Positions 61,045 through 64,000 of a DNA stretch of 64,000 nucleotides are shown piece by piece. The DNA is taken from positions 310,001 through 374,000 of the forward strand of contig NZ_QJSP01000003.1 of assembly GCF_003217475.1 (NCBI RefSeq), given 5' to 3'. Within the stretch, counting starts at the first letter, position 1. Each line of letters opens with the position of its first letter. A program made the position numbers and the translations under genes. Source of the stretch: Williamsia limnetica (GTDB taxonomy: Bacteria > Actinomycetota > Actinomycetes > Mycobacteriales > Mycobacteriaceae). The notes under the pieces were generated by a model. It was not told where the DNA came from, made no database searches, and was given only the letters and a program-made list of their open reading frames with translations.

Positions 61045-61984
61045 AGGTGCGGCGCAGGGTGTCCGACGGACTCTCGCCGTACTTGCGGCGATACGAGGCA
61101 GCGAACCGGCCGGTGTGGGTGAAGCCCCACTTCATCGCGACTTCGGTCACCGATATGACGGCGCCGGGATCGCTCAGCTCGCCATTGACCCGGACGAGCC
61201 GCACGTCGTTGAGGTATTCACGGGGACTCATACCCACGTACTCACGAAACCCCTCTTGCAGCCGGCGCACACTCACCCCGGCGGCATCGGCCATATCAGC
61301 CGCTGTCCACGCACGACTGGGATCGGCGTGCACGGCATCGACGACCCTCGTGACGATCCTTGGCCGAATCTGTTGATGATCGCCATCCGGTTCCCCGATG
61401 GCAGCGAGCACGAGCGCACTTGTCAAAGCACCGGACAATTGCTGCGCCACAATCGGGTTGCGCCACAGCCCCTCATCATCAGCTTCAGCGTGGACCGCAC
61501 GCACCATCCGCAGCCACCCTGCACCGGCAGATGCACGCAAATCGATCTGTGCCGGTAACCGAACATCGGGGCGGGCCATCACTCGACCGAGCTCGCGGTG
61601 CAGATGGTCCCGGTCGATCCGAACCCCGACGATGGTGCATGCGCTACTCCAGCGGGTGATCAGCGTTGGGGTGTCCGGCGGATTGACGGTCGCGAGCCCC
61701 GGCGTGGATACGACGCTGTCGCGGGCCGTGCGCGACTCCAGACGGCCACCGAGAGGAATGTTGATGGCGTACGCGCCCGGATGATCGGTCTCGATGGAAA
61801 CCTCCGCACCCCAGCCGATTCGAGCGATTCTGATCGGTCCGAGGTCGACGGTGTTCACAACCATGTGGTCGGCGTTGCTGCCCTTGCTCAGCGGCGTCAG
61901 CACGTGCGGGAAGTAGGCGTCCGAGACCACCTCGGACGCTTCATCCCAGTCGTGTGGCCGGTCCGCGTCGGCGTGAGTCTGCAT
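61043..61984 (-). CDS. AraC/XylS-family activator of the phenol hydroxylase genes
   Basis: The 313-residue protein has an AraC-binding-like N-terminal domain (AYFPHVLTPLSKGSNADHMV) and a C-terminal double helix-turn-helix: WTAADMADAAGVSVRRLQEG, then VGMSPREYLNDVRLVRVNGE and VAMKWGFTHTGRFAASYRRK. It is divergent from the two-component phenol hydroxylase genes, the same arrangement as pheR-pheA2-pheA1 in rhodococci. It likely activates them when phenol binds. The ATG at 61984 starts the conserved region; two 20-bp-spaced direct repeats between the genes are its probable site. Confidence 0.85.
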   Translation of the reverse strand: MQTHADADRPHDWDEASEVVSDAYFPHVLTPLSKGSNADHMVVNTVDLGPIRIARIGWGAEVSIETDHPGAYAINIPLGGRLESRTARDSVVSTPGLATVNPPDTPTLITRWSSACTIVGVRIDRDHLHRELGRVMARPDVRLPAQIDLRASAGAGWLRMVRAVHAEADDEGLWRNPIVAQQLSGALTSALVLAAIGEPDGDHQQIRPRIVTRVVDAVHADPSRAWTAADMADAAGVSVRRLQEGFREYVGMSPREYLNDVRLVRVNGELSDPGAVISVTEVAMKWGFTHTGRFAASYRRKYGESPSDTLRRT

Positions 61985-62030
61985 CGCAGAACACCTCCTC
62001 GAACTCCGTGATCCGGCACCGCGAATCTCG

Positions 62031-62068
62031 CCGCGCTTGCCGGATGGCCTCCGCGTTTGGCGGATCGC
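62031..62068 (+). promoter_or_regulatory. Tandem AraC/XylS-type direct repeats
   Basis: CCGCGCTTGCCGGATGGC (62031-62048) and CCGCGTTTGGCGGATCGC (62051-62068) match at 15 of 18 positions with a 20-bp period, two helical turns. AraC/XylS activators typically bind such head-to-tail pairs just upstream of the -35 region. The site is 68 bp before the flavin reductase ATG and 46 bp before the activator's own start. Confidence 0.72.
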
Positions 62069-62135
62069 GCTGTGGCCGCCGGGCCGCAATAGTGTTCTAC
62101 ACCACATTCTGGCGATCCGAAAGGAGGCGTTGACG

Positions 62136-62714
62136 ATGAACAAGGGCGATCTGCGAAACATTTTCGGCCAGTTTGCCAGCGGGGTCACCGTCATCACCTG
62201 CACAAACGCCGACGGTGAGCCCCACGGCGCCACAGTCACGGCGTTCACGGCGATCTCGATGGAACCGCGACTGTGCCAGGTCACGATGACCCGGCAATCG
62301 AAAGCGTGCGGCTTTCTCGGTGGCGCCCCGTTTGCGGTGAACATCCTCGCGGCCGACCAGGTCGACATCGCAATGCACTTCGCGGGTCGGCCCAGCGCGC
62401 CCGGTCCGGTCTGGGCGGACGGGCCCACCGCCCCCGTGCTGTGCGGGGCCGCAGCCACGCTGTCCTGTGAGGCTTGGGCCGAGTACGACGGCGGTGACCA
62501 TCTCATCTTCATCGGTGAGATCGTCGCCGCCGAGACCACCGACAAGAACCCGCTCCTCTACTACCGCAGCTCTTTCCACGAACTCGGACCGACGTCCGCC
62601 AGCTCGGCGTGGCTCGGGTCCATGGACGACCCACACCGGGGCTGGTTCGACGCCGACACCAGCTTCGTTCCCCTACATCTCAATTCAGATCATCTGAGTC
62701 CGACCCCTCGATAA
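62136..62714 (+). CDS. pheA2: Phenol 2-monooxygenase, flavin reductase component (PheA2 type)
   Basis: The 192-residue FMN-binding split-barrel reductase reads [40 protein letters not shown] and [20 protein letters not shown]. It reduces FAD with NADH for the oxygenase encoded 10 bp downstream. The start is the ATG at 62136, with AAGGAGG 8 bp before it. Order and sequence style match the rhodococcal pheA2-pheA1 pair. Related reductases serve 4-hydroxyphenylacetate, nitrophenol or chlorophenol hydroxylases, so phenol is the likely but not proven substrate. Confidence 0.85.
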   Translation: MNKGDLRNIFGQFASGVTVITCTNADGEPHGATVTAFTAISMEPRLCQVTMTRQSKACGFLGGAPFAVNILAADQVDIAMHFAGRPSAPGPVWADGPTAPVLCGAAATLSCEAWAEYDGGDHLIFIGEIVAAETTDKNPLLYYRSSFHELGPTSASSAWLGSMDDPHRGWFDADTSFVPLHLNSDHLSPTPR

Positions 62715-62724
62715 AGGAGACACC

Positions 62725-64000
62725 ATGACCACTGTCGAAGACCGCGAAAGCGCACCGCTCGATGTCGACCCCATGCAGGTGAACCCCGCCGCCGACCATC
62801 CGGCCAACAACACCAAGAACTTCGCGTCGCGCCCGATGACCGGCGACGAGTACATCGAGTCACTACGCGACGACCGCGAAATCTGGCTCCACGGCGAACG
62901 CGTCAAAGACGTCACCACCCATGCGGCATTCCGTAACCCCATCCGGATGACCGCGCGGCTGTACGACTCCATGCACACCGGCCCCGACGTCGACAAGGTG
63001 ACGGTTCCCACCGACACCGGCAACGGCGGCGTCACCATGCCCTTCTTCAAGGCCTCGACCAGTTCTGCCGACCTCATCAAAGAGCGCGACGCAATTGCGA
63101 CCTGGGCCCGAAAGACCTATGGCTGGATGGGACGCTCGCCCGACTACAAGGCCAGCTTCCTCGGCACTCTGCACGCGAACAAAGAGCTGTATTCACCCTT
63201 CCAGGCCAACGCCGAACGGTGGTATCGCGAATCGCAGGAGAAGGTCCTGTACTGGAACCACGCGATCATCAATCCCCCGGTCGACCGCCAGTTGCCGCCC
63301 GACGAGGTCGGTGACGTGTTCATGAAGGTGGAGAAGGAAACCGATGCCGGCCTCATCGTGTCCGGCGCCAAAGTCGTCGCCACCGGGTCCGCGATCACCA
63401 ACTACAACTTCATCGCGCACTACGGGTTGCCCATCAAGAAGAAGCAGTTCGCGCTGATCTGCACGGTGCCGATGGATGCGCCTGGCGTGAAGCTGATCTG
63501 CCGGTCGTCCTACACCCAGAATGCGGCCGTGATGGGGACGCCCTTCGATTACCCGCTCTCGAGCCGGATGGACGAGAACGACACCATCTTCATCTTCGAC
63601 AAGGTGCTGGTGCCGTGGGAGAACGTCTTCATGTACGGCGATGTCGAGAAGATCAACGCGTTCTTCCCGCAATCAGGGTTTTTGCCGCGCTTCACCTTCC
63701 AGGGCTGCACCCGCCTCGCCGTCAAGCTCGACTTCATCGCCGGCCTGCTCATGAAGGCTCTCGACGCCACCGGGTCCGGCGGCTTCCGCGGGGTGCAGAC
63801 CAGGGTCGGTGAGGTGATCGGTTGGCGCAACCTCTTCTGGACCCTGACCGACGCGATGGCCCACAACCCGGAACCATGGATCGGCGACACCGTGATCCCC
63901 CGTCTCGAGTACGGCCTGACCTACCGGATGTTCATGATGCAGGGCTACCCGCGTATCAAGGAGATCATCGAACAGGACGTCGCCTCCGGCCTTATCTACC
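62725..64000 (+). CDS. pheA1: Phenol 2-monooxygenase, oxygenase component (PheA1/HpaB family), cut by window edge
   Basis: The first 425 codons of a HpaB-family FADH2-dependent hydroxylase are present; the gene continues past the window end. Visible motifs include [40 protein letters not shown], the FAD-region [19 protein letters not shown] and [18 protein letters not shown]. It hydroxylates phenol to catechol with O2 and FADH2 from the reductase. GGAGA precedes the ATG. Catechol would enter the catABC genes next door. 4-Hydroxyphenylacetate or chlorophenol substrates are possible for the family; the cat genes favour a simple phenol. Confidence 0.87.
   Translation, partial: MTTVEDRESAPLDVDPMQVNPAADHPANNTKNFASRPMTGDEYIESLRDDREIWLHGERVKDVTTHAAFRNPIRMTARLYDSMHTGPDVDKVTVPTDTGNGGVTMPFFKASTSSADLIKERDAIATWARKTYGWMGRSPDYKASFLGTLHANKELYSPFQANAERWYRESQEKVLYWNHAIINPPVDRQLPPDEVGDVFMKVEKETDAGLIVSGAKVVATGSAITNYNFIAHYGLPIKKKQFALICTVPMDAPGVKLICRSSYTQNAAVMGTPFDYPLSSRMDENDTIFIFDKVLVPWENVFMYGDVEKINAFFPQSGFLPRFTFQGCTRLAVKLDFIAGLLMKALDATGSGGFRGVQTRVGEVIGWRNLFWTLTDAMAHNPEPWIGDTVIPRLEYGLTYRMFMMQGYPRIKEIIEQDVASGLIY

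Overview
The window is GC-rich, tightly packed actinobacterial chromosome, most likely from the Mycobacteriales and perhaps Gordonia or Rhodococcus. That placement is an inference. It rests on the codon style, many GTG and TTG starts, GTGA/ATGA gene overlaps, a predicted coenzyme-F420 enzyme, a 13E12-type HNH protein behind a mycobacterial-type SOS box, and rhodococcal-style phenol and catechol genes. I saw no rRNA, tRNA, IS element, prophage or CRISPR array. No gene-free stretch exceeds about 240 bases. Both window edges cut genes: a FUSC-type membrane protein on the left and a phenol hydroxylase on the right.

Layout. 0-6 kb: FUSC protein with a divergent MarR regulator; a homogentisate-dioxygenase-like cupin with an alpha/beta hydrolase and regulators; Nudix and patatin genes. 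6-17 kb: a nucleobase (pyrimidine) catabolic block running leftward, with an NCS2 permease, dihydropyrimidinase, an F420-type luciferase-like oxidoreductase, an M20 carbamoyl-amidohydrolase and a class III aminotransferase. Upstream lie a VOC protein, a lone [2Fe-2S] ferredoxin, two isopenicillin-N-synthase-like oxygenases and a PucR activator. 17-35 kb: a mixed region with a GntR/MFS pair, glutamate dehydrogenase, two aldo/keto reductases, an MpaB-like protein, an ADP-ribosylglycohydrolase facing an NrtR-type regulator, alcohol dehydrogenase, thioesterase, antiporter, 13E12 HNH protein, acyl-CoA ligase and small conserved proteins. 35-40.4 kb: a GntR-controlled 5-oxoprolinase operon (NRAMP-like transporter, pxpA, pxpB, pxpC, hydro-lyase). 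40.5-47.7 kb: a two-component luciferase-like monooxygenase operon with its own flavin reductase and a bifunctional riboflavin-synthesis gene (ribBA), plus a LuxR regulator, acyl-CoA ligase and SDR. 47.8-49.2 kb: TerD and a membrane protein.

49-64 kb is an aromatic catabolic island that appears to hold every step from phenol to TCA intermediates: phenol hydroxylase (oxygenase and reductase, AraC regulator), catA, catB, catC, pcaD, pcaI/pcaJ and a pcaF-type thiolase. A MarR-controlled VOC-pirin-maleylacetate reductase unit would feed the same 3-oxoadipate pool. Two paralogous IclR regulators sit in the island, and a shared 15-bp box (GTACGC-n5-GTAC type) occurs before catA, before pcaIJ/pcaD and before one IclR gene.

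The most interesting candidates are: (i) a reductive pyrimidine pathway in which an F420-type enzyme stands where the usual dihydropyrimidine dehydrogenase is missing; (ii) a pair of 2-oxoglutarate-type oxygenases beside it, one of which has lost its distal iron-binding His; (iii) flavin synthesis wired into a monooxygenase operon; (iv) two homologous 69-bp palindromes flanking a DUF559-type gene in the middle of the catechol genes.
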